A DNA stretch of 64,000 bases from an uncultured Muribaculaceae bacterium (GTDB lineage: Bacteria > Bacteroidota > Bacteroidia > Bacteroidales > Muribaculaceae): NCBI GenBank assembly GCA_904501735.1, contig CAJGBY010000001.1, positions 247,471 to 311,470 of the forward strand. The letters run 5' to 3'. How positions within the stretch are numbered: position 1 is the stretch's first letter; every line of letters begins with the position of its first letter. Shown here piece by piece: positions 51,898 through 62,049 of the stretch. The notes under the pieces are model-generated. The model was not told the origin of the DNA, made no database searches, and saw nothing but the letters and a program-made list of their open reading frames with translations. The position numbers and the translations under genes are program-made.

Positions 51898-53817
51898 ATG
51901 GAATTAAGTTTTTTAAGAGTAGCAGCTATAGTTCCTCAAGTGAATGTTGCTGATTGTGAGTTGAATGTAAAGAATATAGTGGCTTGTGCGCATAAGGCAT
52001 GTGAAGCAGGAGCAAAGGTGCTTTTATATCCAGAATTGTGTGTAACAGCATATACATGTGGTAATTTGTTTTCGCAATCGGTGGTTCAACGCAAAGCTGT
52101 AGAGAGTTTGTGTGAAATTAAAAATGCAACATCGGCACTTGACTGCGTGCTTGTGGTGGGTGCACCATTGAAAGTAGGTGTAGCATTGTATGATTGTGCA
52201 GTGGTAATGTCAAAGGGCGAATTTATAGGTGTTGTTCCGAGAACTTATATTACAGCAAACGATAAGAAATGGTTTGTGAGTGGCACAAATAATGTGAATG
52301 GGTTGGTGAAAATAGGTGAAGATGAAGTGGCCTTTGGAACCGACTTGTTGTTTGTGCAAGATGATGTAAAAATAGGTATTGAAATAGGCTCAGATATGAT
52401 GGCTCCTGTAGCACCAAGTGTGAATGCAGCATTAAATGGAGCTAATGTGATACTTAATTTGTCGGCAACGAACGAAGAATTAGGTATGCAAAAGAGCATT
52501 CGAGATAAGGTGAAAGCTTTGTCATCACAATATGCTGCGGGGTATGTTTATGCTTCGTGTGGATATGGTGAGTCAACTACCGATTTGGTGTACGGAGGTA
52601 AAGCTATAATTGCCGAAAATGGAAAGGTGATTGCAGAGAATACACCATTTAGTGGTGGTGATGATATTGTTATTGCCGATATTGATGTAGAATTGATAGA
52701 TGTAGAACGCAGTAATAATAGTGTGTTTGTTGATTTTGCATCAGAATATGGTCAAAGATATGCCGAAGTAGCAATTGAAGGACTTAATTTGAAGAATGAA
52801 AATAGTGATGGCATCAAGCGATATGTAGAAAAATCGCCTTATCTTCCTAAAGACGAAGATAAGAATGCATTGTGTGCCGAAGCTGTAGAAATACAAGTAA
52901 TGGGCTTGATGCGTCGTTTGCAATTCACAGGAATTAAGAGTGTTGTGATAGGCGTGTCGGGTGGATTGGATTCAACATTGGCGTTGCTTGTATGTCACAA
53001 GGCATTTACACGATTAGGCTATGATTATAAGGATATTGTGGGTATCACAATGCCAGGTTTTGGAACATCGGGTAGAACTTATAACAATGCGTTGAATCTG
53101 ATGAGCGAATTGGGTATATCGCAGAAAGAAATATCGATTAAAGACTCTGTTCTTCAACACTTTGAAGATATTGGCCATGATGTGAATGTGAAAGATGTTA
53201 CCTACGAAAATAGCCAAGCTCGTGAGCGCACACAAATCTTGATGGATTATTCAAATCGTTGCAATGGATTGGTGCTTGGAACAGGCGATTTGTCGGAATT
53301 GGCTCTTGGCTGGGCAACATATAATGGTGACCACATGTCGATGTATGGTGTAAATGCCGGAATTCCTAAAACATTAGTTCAAGAATTGGTGCGTTGGTTT
53401 GCTTATAACTCGGGAAATGAAAAGGTGGAATCAATATTGCTTGATATTGTAGACACACCTATTAGCCCTGAGCTTACTCCTGCCGATGAGCAAGGTAATA
53501 TTAAGCAAAAAACCGAAGACTTGGTTGGCCCATACGAATTGCATGATTTCTTCATTTTCAATGTAATGAAATATGGCTTCTCGCCAAGAAAAGTGTATGG
53601 TTTGGCAAATGAAGCATTTGCGGGAGAGTATGATGACGAAACTATTAAAAAGTGGTTGCGCACATTCTATCGTCGCTTCTTTACACAACAGTTCAAGCGC
53701 TCATGTTTGCCTGATGGTCCAAAGGTGGTGAGTGTGAGTTTGTCGCCTCGTGGATCATGGGTGATGCCAAGTGATGCATCGGTGAAAATGTGGCTTGCAG
53801 AGTGCGATAGCCTATAA
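51898..53817 (+). CDS. nadE: NAD+ synthetase with a degenerate glutaminase domain
   Basis: 639 aa. The N-terminal nitrilase-fold domain (about 1-275) normally makes ammonia from glutamine with a Glu-Lys-Cys triad. Glu46 is kept (YPELCVTAY), but the Lys position is Arg115 (GVVPRTY) and the Cys position is Gly164 (EIGSDMMAP instead of EICED). The C-terminal synthetase domain looks intact: GVSGGLDSTLAL P-loop, GTGDLSELALGWATYNGDHMSMYG and the C-terminal SLSPRGSWVMPSD. So it should still make NAD+ from deamido-NAD+, ATP and ammonia, but probably not with glutamine. Own promoter; a hairpin overlapping the next promoter ends the unit. Confidence 0.93.
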   Translation: MELSFLRVAAIVPQVNVADCELNVKNIVACAHKACEAGAKVLLYPELCVTAYTCGNLFSQSVVQRKAVESLCEIKNATSALDCVLVVGAPLKVGVALYDCAVVMSKGEFIGVVPRTYITANDKKWFVSGTNNVNGLVKIGEDEVAFGTDLLFVQDDVKIGIEIGSDMMAPVAPSVNAALNGANVILNLSATNEELGMQKSIRDKVKALSSQYAAGYVYASCGYGESTTDLVYGGKAIIAENGKVIAENTPFSGGDDIVIADIDVELIDVERSNNSVFVDFASEYGQRYAEVAIEGLNLKNENSDGIKRYVEKSPYLPKDEDKNALCAEAVEIQVMGLMRRLQFTGIKSVVIGVSGGLDSTLALLVCHKAFTRLGYDYKDIVGITMPGFGTSGRTYNNALNLMSELGISQKEISIKDSVLQHFEDIGHDVNVKDVTYENSQARERTQILMDYSNRCNGLVLGTGDLSELALGWATYNGDHMSMYGVNAGIPKTLVQELVRWFAYNSGNEKVESILLDIVDTPISPELTPADEQGNIKQKTEDLVGPYELHDFFIFNVMKYGFSPRKVYGLANEAFAGEYDDETIKKWLRTFYRRFFTQQFKRSCLPDGPKVVSVSLSPRGSWVMPSDASVKMWLAECDSL

Positions 53818-53861
53818 GAAATAGTTTGTTGCGTCTTATAAGACGAAAAACAATATCTTTT

Positions 53862-53902
53862 AAAGAATCAATTCGCCTAATATGTTGGGGAATTGGTTCT
53901 TT
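53862..53902 (+). terminator. Terminator of nadE overlapping the tamB promoter
   Basis: A 13-bp stem with one G-U pair (53862-53874 with 53890-53902). The T tract is short. The -33 box of the next promoter lies in the loop. Confidence 0.6.
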
Positions 53903-53915
53903 ATGTTTACCTTTG
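53885..53915 (+). promoter_or_regulatory. Promoter of the tamB-tsaD-cinA operon
   Basis: TTG (53885-53887), 20 bp, TACCTTTG (53908-53915). It rules out the earlier ATG at 53882. Confidence 0.7.
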
Positions 53916-53926
53916 TAGAAATATTT

Positions 53927-56900
53927 ATGAAATCGATTCTATACAATATATACAAAGTTATTCGTGCACTGATAATAATGGGGATAGTGGGTGCTGTCGC
54001 TATATTTGTTTCGGTGTATTTATTGTTGCTTTTCCCTGAATTTCAAAACGAAGTGCGAGAAACTGCTGAGCAAGAACTGTCGGCAATTCTTGACACTGAT
54101 GTGAAGTTGGAAAAAGTAAAAATCTCTCCATTTAATCAGGTAGTTTTAGAGAATGTGGTGGTGAATGACACTACAGGTGCGCCATTGCTGAAAGTTGAGA
54201 AACTTGGGGCAGGGTTGAGCCTTTATAATATTGCTGTGCGTAAACGATTGGTGTTTACCTATGCCGAAATAATGGGGCTTGACGCAAAAATCACTAAAGA
54301 AACACCTAAGTCACAATCAAACATACAATTCTTGATTGATATTATAGCTCCTAAAGACAAGACAAATCCACCAAAGAAATTTGACTTGACGATTTATAAC
54401 ATCGTATTGAGAAATAGTAAGCTTTCGTATGATGTGCTGAGCGAGCCAAATACAGAGGGGAAATTTGATAAGAATCACATTAAAATATCTAATTTAAAGG
54501 CCGATATTGCACTACCTCGAATTAAAAACAATGATTTCTATGTGAAATTAAAGAGATTGTCGTTTGAGGAAAAAAGTGGTTTCCAATTGTCGAAATTTGC
54601 TGTAAATACGCACATCAGTGATAGTTCTATCGCTGTGGCAGGATTTAAGGCAGAGTTGCCACAATCAAAAATCCAACTTGCTGATTTTGAGTTGAAATTC
54701 AATAGCTTGAAGACTTTAGGACAAGAATTGAAGGATTTGTATTTCGATATAAATACAACTGGAACATATATCACGCCTAAAGATTTGAGAAGTGTGGTGC
54801 CAGTGTTGGGTAAACTCAGCGAACCAATCAATCTAAATGTAATAGCTAAAGGTACATTGAAAAATCTTAATGTATCAAAGTTGAATGTTGTTACTGAAAG
54901 CGAACAAATCGCATTGGGTGTGAATGGTAGTGTGAAAAACCTTACTAACATAGACTCGTTGAAGGTGGATTTGCCTAATATTTCGGTAAAAGCCAATTCA
55001 AATGAAATTGCCAATTTGGTTAAGATGTTGGGTAAGCCATCAAAAAAGGCAGAAACTATAATACGAAATTGTGGAATAGTAGATGTGAATGGCGTGTTGC
55101 GAGGAACAGTTAAGAAAGCGTTTTTCAAAGGTGATGTGGCTACTGTGAAAGGCAAGTTGAAACTTGATGGAGATTTTGCAAGCTACAATTCTTCGGTAGG
55201 ATTCAAAGGTCATGCTAAAACCGATAAGTTCAATGTAGGAGCATTGCTTGATATGCCTAATGTGATAGGCGAAACTGCATTTGACTTGGTGGTCGATGGA
55301 GTGAAACAAGGCTCAAATATGTCGGCTGATGTAGTAGGTGATATTTCATTTGTGGAATTGAAGGGCTATCGCTATCATAATATTGCGGCAAATCTTGAAG
55401 TAGCACGCAACAAGTTTAATGGTACATTGTCGGTTGATGATGAAAACCTTGCATTGAAATTAGATGGTTTTGCTCTGCTTGATGGCGAAAACTCGCACAT
55501 TGATGCCGCTTTGTCAGTGAATCAGTGTAACTTGGCAAATATGAATCTCACAAATAAATATCCTGATCATAATTTGTCGTTCAAGTTGAATGCTTATGCC
55601 GACGGGAATCAGATGAATAATCTGAATGGTGAGGTTGAAATCTCAGATATTAGATTTGTTGATGCAAATGGCGAAGGTGTTGTAATTAATAATTTTGAGC
55701 TTTTGGCCGATAATACAAAGAAGCCTTATGAGATAAATCTTAAGTCGGATGTGATAGATGGTAGTGTAAAAGGTTATTATAGATTTAACACCATCGTGCC
55801 AACATTTAAGCACATATTGGCGCAACAATTCCCAGCATTATTGCAAGATGATGGAAGTTATGTGAAAGAGGCGATATTGGAAAATACAAACCATTTTAAG
55901 TATGGTTTTACAATAAAGGATAATGATGCAACAAATTCGTTGCTTACATTCTTTAAGTCGCCTGTAGTATTGTTCTCATCGGTAGAATTGGCAGGAAATG
56001 TTGATGAATTAAAAGACCAATTCTCATTGCAAGTTGATGCGCCATACCTTGCGCAGAAAAACAAATTGATTGAGAATAGTAGTATCTATGTAGGCAATGA
56101 TTCGATCGATAACAACCTTACATTGAATGTTAAGACAACTATGCCACTAAAGAAGGGCAAGATGACATTGGCAGTAGATGGTAAGGGCGGAAATAATATG
56201 TTTAATACCGATGTGTCGTGGGTAGTTGACAGAGAAGAAGACTTCCATGGTAATATCGACTTGACAATGAACTTGACTCGTGTGCAAGAGAACGATAAGT
56301 TGATGGCTACGATTGATGTGAACCCAACGACATTGGTGTTTAACGATACTGCGTGGTATGTTCACGACTCAAGAATAGGTGTTTATGATAACAATATTAG
56401 AGTAAAAGACTTTAAGGTAACTTGTGATAAGCAGTTCATTAGAATAGACGGTCGCACATCGAGTGACCCTGATGATGAATTGATAGTTGAGCTTCAAGAT
56501 ATTAACTTGGATTATATCTTTGAGACGCTACAAATCAATAATGTTACCTTTGGCGGATATGCAACAGGAAAGATTGTAGCATCGGAGTTGCTGAGTAAGA
56601 ATCCTCAATTAGAAACCAAGCATTTCTTTGTGGATGGATTAGAGTATAATAAGACTCTGCTTGGTGATGCCGATATAAAGAGCTATTGGGATAATGAAGC
56701 GCAATTTGTGGCCATAAAAGCTGATATTTCACAACCAAATGGTTGCGAAAGTAAGGTAGATGGTGAGATTTATGTGCTAAGAGACTCAATGCGTTTCGAC
56801 TTTGAAGCCGATAAGCTAAAAGTGGGCTTTATGAAACCATTTATGTCTGCTATCACAAGCGATCTTGATGGTTATGCGTCTGGTTATGCACAACTATTCG

Positions 56901-58489
56901 GTAAATTCAGCACATTGAATCTAAAAGGCAATATTTTTGTGGAAGATTTGAAAGTAAAAGTCGATTTTACCAATGTGTATTATTGGGCAACCGACTCAAT
57001 AAATATTGTGCCAGGTCTTATCTCATTTGATAAAGTTCAGTTAAAAGACCGCTATGGTAAAACGGCTTATTTGTCGGGTTTTGTTGCACACGAAGACTTC
57101 CGTAATGCGTCATTCCGATTTGATATAACCGATGCGCAAGATTTGTTGTGCTACGACTTCCCTACGAAGAAAATAGACCCTTGGTATGGAACAATTTTTG
57201 GTAATGGAGGAGCAAAGGTGGTGGGTGAACCAGGCTTGGTAGAGATAGAGGTGAATATGGCAACAGCTGCCGATAGTAAATTCTTTTTTGAGCTATCGGA
57301 CGAGCAAACCGCTTATGAATATGACTTTGTTACATTTACCGATAAGAGAAAGGAAGCGCGCGAAAGAGAAGAACGCGAAAATAGCCAAATCCACAACTTA
57401 GAACAACGATTGGCACTTCAAAACAAGAACAATGTAAGTGAAACAAGCAGTAGAGTCGTTGTAGATATTAAGGCCGATATTAATCCATTGGGACAATTGA
57501 TATTGGTTATGGACCCAGTGGGTGGTGATAAGGTGAAGGCGAGAGGTTATGGCTCATTGAAGATGAAGTATGACTCATCGGACGAATTGTTCCTACAAGG
57601 TAAATATACCCTTGAAAAAGGTACATATAACTTTACACTTCAAGATATTATCGTTAAGGATTTCTTGATTAATGAAGGCAGTAGTATCTCATTTGATGGT
57701 AATCCGTATGATGCTGATTTAAATCTTGAAGCTGTGTATCCATTGAATGCTAACTTGCTCGACCTTGATGAGTCGTTCGCAACCGATAAAGAATTTAATA
57801 GAACCAATGTGCCTGTTCAAGCATTGTTGAAGGTTACAGGAAAGATTGCAGAGCCAAATGTGGCTTTTGACTTGAACTTCCCAACGCTTACAAGTGATGC
57901 TTATCGTAAGGTGAAGAGTATTATTAGTACCGATGATATGATGAACAGACAGATTATCTATTTGCTTGCTCTAAATAGATTCTACACACCAGAATATATG
58001 GGTGGTACGAATAATAACAATGAGCTTGCATCGGTGGCATCGTCGACTATTTCATCGCAATTATCTAATATGCTAGGACAGATAAGCGATAAGTGGCGCA
58101 TTTCGCCAAACTTTAGAAGCGATAAAGGAGACTTCTCTGATGTGGAAGTGAACTTGGCGTTGTCGAGCCAGTTGTTGAATAATCGATTGCTGCTAAATGG
58201 TAACTTTGGATATCGAGATAAGATGATGTCGGCAAATAATAGTAATTTCATTGGTGATTTTGATATAGAATATTTGCTTAATAAGTCGGGCAATGTGCGA
58301 TTGAAAGCATATAATCACTTCAATGATCAAAACTATTATGTGAAGAATGCGTTAACCACACAAGGTGTAGGCGTTGTGTTCAAATATGACTTCGATAAGC
58401 CATTAGATTTCTTTAAAAAGAAGAAAAAGAAAATGGAATTGAGCTTGTCGCCTGATAGCGTATTGTTGAATAGTAACGAAACTAAATAA
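53927..58489 (+). CDS. tamB: TamB-like translocation/assembly protein
   Basis: 1520 aa from the ATG at 53927. An N-terminal membrane anchor (about 12-38) is followed by a very long beta-rich periplasmic region, of the AsmA/TamB type that forms a lipid-conducting groove between inner and outer membrane. The C-terminal TamB (DUF490) domain is clear at about 1160-1450 (RARGYGSLKMKY-like text, LQGKYTLEKGTYNFTLQ, FDGNPYDADLNLEAVYPL). It probably supports outer-membrane protein or lipid transport. It is first in an operon whose genes follow with 9-27 bp gaps. Confidence 0.9.
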   Translation: MKSILYNIYKVIRALIIMGIVGAVAIFVSVYLLLLFPEFQNEVRETAEQELSAILDTDVKLEKVKISPFNQVVLENVVVNDTTGAPLLKVEKLGAGLSLYNIAVRKRLVFTYAEIMGLDAKITKETPKSQSNIQFLIDIIAPKDKTNPPKKFDLTIYNIVLRNSKLSYDVLSEPNTEGKFDKNHIKISNLKADIALPRIKNNDFYVKLKRLSFEEKSGFQLSKFAVNTHISDSSIAVAGFKAELPQSKIQLADFELKFNSLKTLGQELKDLYFDINTTGTYITPKDLRSVVPVLGKLSEPINLNVIAKGTLKNLNVSKLNVVTESEQIALGVNGSVKNLTNIDSLKVDLPNISVKANSNEIANLVKMLGKPSKKAETIIRNCGIVDVNGVLRGTVKKAFFKGDVATVKGKLKLDGDFASYNSSVGFKGHAKTDKFNVGALLDMPNVIGETAFDLVVDGVKQGSNMSADVVGDISFVELKGYRYHNIAANLEVARNKFNGTLSVDDENLALKLDGFALLDGENSHIDAALSVNQCNLANMNLTNKYPDHNLSFKLNAYADGNQMNNLNGEVEISDIRFVDANGEGVVINNFELLADNTKKPYEINLKSDVIDGSVKGYYRFNTIVPTFKHILAQQFPALLQDDGSYVKEAILENTNHFKYGFTIKDNDATNSLLTFFKSPVVLFSSVELAGNVDELKDQFSLQVDAPYLAQKNKLIENSSIYVGNDSIDNNLTLNVKTTMPLKKGKMTLAVDGKGGNNMFNTDVSWVVDREEDFHGNIDLTMNLTRVQENDKLMATIDVNPTTLVFNDTAWYVHDSRIGVYDNNIRVKDFKVTCDKQFIRIDGRTSSDPDDELIVELQDINLDYIFETLQINNVTFGGYATGKIVASELLSKNPQLETKHFFVDGLEYNKTLLGDADIKSYWDNEAQFVAIKADISQPNGCESKVDGEIYVLRDSMRFDFEADKLKVGFMKPFMSAITSDLDGYASGYAQLFGKFSTLNLKGNIFVEDLKVKVDFTNVYYWATDSINIVPGLISFDKVQLKDRYGKTAYLSGFVAHEDFRNASFRFDITDAQDLLCYDFPTKKIDPWYGTIFGNGGAKVVGEPGLVEIEVNMATAADSKFFFELSDEQTAYEYDFVTFTDKRKEAREREERENSQIHNLEQRLALQNKNNVSETSSRVVVDIKADINPLGQLILVMDPVGGDKVKARGYGSLKMKYDSSDELFLQGKYTLEKGTYNFTLQDIIVKDFLINEGSSISFDGNPYDADLNLEAVYPLNANLLDLDESFATDKEFNRTNVPVQALLKVTGKIAEPNVAFDLNFPTLTSDAYRKVKSIISTDDMMNRQIIYLLALNRFYTPEYMGGTNNNNELASVASSTISSQLSNMLGQISDKWRISPNFRSDKGDFSDVEVNLALSSQLLNNRLLLNGNFGYRDKMMSANNSNFIGDFDIEYLLNKSGNVRLKAYNHFNDQNYYVKNALTTQGVGVVFKYDFDKPLDFFKKKKKKMELSLSPDSVLLNSNETK

Positions 58490-58515
58490 GAATAGGCTGA
58501 TAGATAGTGGTTGAG

Positions 58516-59727
58516 ATGAAGGTAGCATTTCGATATATTTTAATAGTTGTGATGTCGTTGGTGTCGATGAATGTATACGGAACAAAAAACGACACAGTCG
58601 AAGATACTATTGGCGACCGTAAATTAAAGAGCCTATATGAAAAAGTGCGCTATTTCAAAGGCATATCAAAAGATAGTGCTGCAGTGGATTCATTTAGAAG
58701 AGAATATGAGAACGATTACTGGAAAGTTGCTGCACTAAATGGTAAACTCGATTTGAATGATGAAACGGTTAAATATCCAAAATTTGTGAAGTGGTGTATA
58801 GGTGTGTATAATTGGGCTGATAAAACATTTAATACCTATGATATAGCCTATGTCGTATCTACGGGCAAAAATTGGAAATTGCAAGTTAAAAATGATAATT
58901 GGTTCGATACATACTATTTGAGACAACCAGGAGGCTTGCGCATTGGAATGTCAACAGATGTTGCTCCCAATGTGGGTGCTTCAATATCGTTTTTGGGTGT
59001 TAGCTTAGGCTATTCGCTCAATGTAGATAAATATTTCAGTGATGAGCCAGTGAAGCAAAAAAGATTTGATTTTAATTTCACATGCGCGTTGCTTGCGGTA
59101 GATGCCTTTTATAGCAAAAATAATGGTACTACCAATATTAATAAACTGAACGACTATAAAAATTATAATATTTTCAAACCTGATTATAATTTTACGGGAT
59201 TGACAATAGAAACATACGGTTTAGATGCGTATTATTTCTTGAATAATAAGAAATACTCCCAAAGTGCCGCTTATGGATTTTCGAAATATCAAAAGAAAAG
59301 CGCTGGGTCGTTGATTGCAGGGGTGACATTCTCGCGTCAAAATGTGTCGATTGACTTTAATAGTTTGCCACATGATATATTGGTGAAATTGCCGGGAGAG
59401 AAGAGAGAATATAATATTCACTATAATGATTATTGTGTGATGTTAGGATATGGTTATAATTGGGCGTTTAATAGAAATTGGCTATTCAATGCAACTGTAC
59501 TCCCATGTTTTGGCTTTAACCACAGCCTTAGTGAGTCGGAACAAGGAAGATTTCTCAAAGATAAATTGGCTATGAATGTTAAGGCTAAAATCTCATTAGT
59601 ATACAACCACAATAATTTCTATTATAGTTTGAATGGAAAATATTCGGGTCATTTCTATAATGCTAATGACTTTAGATTCATAAATTCATATATGAACTTA
59701 GCAGTTGTAGCTGGATTTAGATTTTAA
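58516..59727 (+). CDS. DUF4421 protein, predicted outer-membrane or periplasmic
   Basis: 403 aa from the ATG at 58516; a GTG at 58507 is less likely. Signal peptide to about 21 (NVYG). FNTYDIAYVVSTGKNWKLQVKN and the alternating beta strands ending in an aromatic residue (AVVAGFRF) match the DUF4421 family of Bacteroidota. The C-terminal Phe fits an outer-membrane barrel. Function unknown; its place after tamB suggests a link with the envelope. Confidence 0.85.
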   Translation: MKVAFRYILIVVMSLVSMNVYGTKNDTVEDTIGDRKLKSLYEKVRYFKGISKDSAAVDSFRREYENDYWKVAALNGKLDLNDETVKYPKFVKWCIGVYNWADKTFNTYDIAYVVSTGKNWKLQVKNDNWFDTYYLRQPGGLRIGMSTDVAPNVGASISFLGVSLGYSLNVDKYFSDEPVKQKRFDFNFTCALLAVDAFYSKNNGTTNINKLNDYKNYNIFKPDYNFTGLTIETYGLDAYYFLNNKKYSQSAAYGFSKYQKKSAGSLIAGVTFSRQNVSIDFNSLPHDILVKLPGEKREYNIHYNDYCVMLGYGYNWAFNRNWLFNATVLPCFGFNHSLSESEQGRFLKDKLAMNVKAKISLVYNHNNFYYSLNGKYSGHFYNANDFRFINSYMNLAVVAGFRF

Positions 59728-59754
59728 ATTAGACAAAAAGAAAAAACAAATAAT

Positions 59755-60771
59755 ATGAGCGTAATAATATTAGGAATTGAATCATCGTGCGACGATACAT
59801 CGGCAGCTGTAATAAAAGACGGTGTGATGCTATCGAATGTAATAGCAAGTCAAAAGGTGCATGAGGCTTATGGAGGCGTTGTGCCAGAGCTTGCATCGCG
59901 AGCACATCAACAAAATATAGTGCCTGTGGTGTCGGAAGCTATTCGCCAAGCGGGAATCACAAAAGAAGATATTGATGGTATCGCTTTTACACGAGGTCCT
60001 GGCTTGCTCGGCTCATTGCTTGTGGGTACATCGTTTGCGAAAGGTTTGTCGTTGGCTCTAAATATCCCTCTACTTGATGTGAACCACCTTCATGGACATG
60101 TGCTTTCGCATTTTATCAAGGAAGATGAAACAACCGAAGTGCCAGAGTTCCCATATTTGTGCTTGCTTGTGTCGGGAGGTAATTCACAAATAATTAAAGT
60201 GAATTCGCCAAGTGATATGGAAGTGCTTGGACAAACTATTGATGATGCAGCAGGTGAGGCATTCGATAAGTGTGCAAAGGTGATGGGATTGCCTTATCCT
60301 GGTGGCCCATATATTGATAGACTTGCAGCCGAAGGTGATGCAACACGCTTTAAGTTCAGTAAGCCTCACATTGCTGGGCTTGATTATAGCTTTAGCGGGT
60401 TGAAAACATCATTCTTATATACATTGCGTGATGAGAAGAAGGTAAATCCTAATTTTGTGGAAGAAAATATGGCAGACTTGGCCGCTTCGTTGCAAAAGAC
60501 TATCATCGATATATTGATGGATAAATTTGCGAAAGCGATCAAGCAAACAGGCATTAAGACCGTGGCAATTGGAGGAGGCGTGTCGGCAAACTCTGGCGTT
60601 CGAAATGCCGTGGCTGAATATTGTGAGCGAAGAGGAATTAAAGCTTTTATTCCTAAGCGTTCGTTTACTACCGATAATGCTGCTATGATTGCGATTGCGG
60701 GCTATTTTAAGTATCTTGAAAAGGATTTCTGTGATATAAATTTGCCTCCTTTTGCAAGGGTAACTGTTTGA
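59755..60771 (+). CDS. tsaD: tRNA N6-adenosine threonylcarbamoyltransferase
   Basis: 338 aa. Transfers the threonylcarbamoyl group to A37 of ANN-reading tRNAs together with TsaB/TsaE. The metal site HLHGH (His111, His115), ESSCDDTSAAV, SGGNSQI and IGGGVSANSGVR of the ASKHA fold are present. Operon gene. Confidence 0.96.
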   Translation: MSVIILGIESSCDDTSAAVIKDGVMLSNVIASQKVHEAYGGVVPELASRAHQQNIVPVVSEAIRQAGITKEDIDGIAFTRGPGLLGSLLVGTSFAKGLSLALNIPLLDVNHLHGHVLSHFIKEDETTEVPEFPYLCLLVSGGNSQIIKVNSPSDMEVLGQTIDDAAGEAFDKCAKVMGLPYPGGPYIDRLAAEGDATRFKFSKPHIAGLDYSFSGLKTSFLYTLRDEKKVNPNFVEENMADLAASLQKTIIDILMDKFAKAIKQTGIKTVAIGGGVSANSGVRNAVAEYCERRGIKAFIPKRSFTTDNAAMIAIAGYFKYLEKDFCDINLPPFARVTV

Positions 60772-60798
60772 TAGATATTAAAAATAGGAATTGATTGT

Positions 60799-62040
60799 AT
60801 GGAAGTATCGGTTATAGTGATAGGAGATGAATTGCTCATTGGGCAAGTGATTGATACTAACTCGGGGTGGATTGCGAGACATTTAAATCCACTCGGTTGG
60901 AGTGTTAAGAGCGTGCGAGTGATAGGCGATTCGGCCGACGAGATATTATCGGCTGTAGAAGATGCCTTTAACGAAACCGATATTGTGTTGACTACAGGAG
61001 GACTCGGACCGACTAAAGATGACATCACAAAAACCACACTCTGCAAATATTTTGGAGGTGAATTGGTGCTTGATGAGGCAACATTGAGAAATGTAGAGGA
61101 GATTGTTGCGAAACGACACTTGTCGATGAATCCACTCAACGAAGCGCAAGCTCTTGTGCCTACATCATGTCGTGTGATTCAAAATCAGGTGGGAACAGCT
61201 CCAATAATGTGGTTCGAAAAGAATGAAAAAGTGCTTGTGGCAATGCCTGGTGTACCATTTGAAATGGAGGCAATGATGGAGCGAGAAGTGATACCACAAT
61301 TGTTGAATCATTTCTGCGTGAACGATTGTATTGAACATCGCACATTCATTGTGGTTGGCATTGCTGAGTCGGCATTAGCAATCAAACTTGATCAATTCGA
61401 ACAAGAACTTCCATCGTATATACATCTTGCTTATTTGCCTAAGCCGGGTATAGTGAGATTGCGCTTGACCGGTACTTCGACCGATAGAGAACAAATCAAT
61501 CGTGATATGGCGATGTTATCGGAGAAGTTGGACAACATACTTGGCAATGCAATAGTGTGCCACGAGGATAAGTCTATTTCTGAGATTATAGGAGATAAAC
61601 TAAAGGAGCGAGGACTTACGCTTGCAACAGCTGAGAGCTGTACGGGTGGAAATATAGCTCATCAAATAACATCTGTTGCTGGTAGTTCTGCCTATTTCTT
61701 GGGCTCAGTGGTGTCGTATGCCAATGAGGTTAAAACTAATCTGTTAAAAGTACCAACTGAAGTGCTTGATTCACATGGCGCCGTGAGTGAACCAACTGTG
61801 AAGCAAATGGTACAAGGTGTGTGTGAGCTACTTGGTGTTGATTGCGCTATGGCAACATCGGGTATAGCAGGTCCTGGTGGAGGAACGCCAACAAAACCAG
61901 TAGGTACGGTGTGGATGGCTGTGAAATGTGGTGATAGGATAGAAACGCAATGCAAGCATTTCCCTGGCTCGCGTGATAGAGTGATTGACCGTGCAACAAC
62001 TGAAGTGCAAATTATGCTCTTAAAAATGCTTTTAGAGTAA
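60799..62040 (+). CDS. cinA: CinA-family protein (NMN deamidase / ADP-ribose pyrophosphatase type)
   Basis: 413 aa. An N-terminal MoCF/molybdopterin-binding-like domain (GDELLIGQVIDTNSGWIARHL, TTGGLGPTKDD) and a C-terminal amidohydrolase domain (ATAESCTGGNIAHQITSVAGSS, SGIAGPGGGTPTKPVGTVW) with its Ser/Thr catalytic region intact. It recycles NMN to NaMN in pyridine-nucleotide salvage. With nadE nearby, but in another transcription unit, the region holds two NAD steps. Confidence 0.93.
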   Translation: MEVSVIVIGDELLIGQVIDTNSGWIARHLNPLGWSVKSVRVIGDSADEILSAVEDAFNETDIVLTTGGLGPTKDDITKTTLCKYFGGELVLDEATLRNVEEIVAKRHLSMNPLNEAQALVPTSCRVIQNQVGTAPIMWFEKNEKVLVAMPGVPFEMEAMMEREVIPQLLNHFCVNDCIEHRTFIVVGIAESALAIKLDQFEQELPSYIHLAYLPKPGIVRLRLTGTSTDREQINRDMAMLSEKLDNILGNAIVCHEDKSISEIIGDKLKERGLTLATAESCTGGNIAHQITSVAGSSAYFLGSVVSYANEVKTNLLKVPTEVLDSHGAVSEPTVKQMVQGVCELLGVDCAMATSGIAGPGGGTPTKPVGTVWMAVKCGDRIETQCKHFPGSRDRVIDRATTEVQIMLLKMLLE

Positions 62041-62049
62041 GGTTGACCT

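Noticed and set aside
54538..55155. 205-codon open frame on the minus strand inside tamB
   Set aside because: Shadow of a long beta-rich coding region; no motif and no upstream signals.
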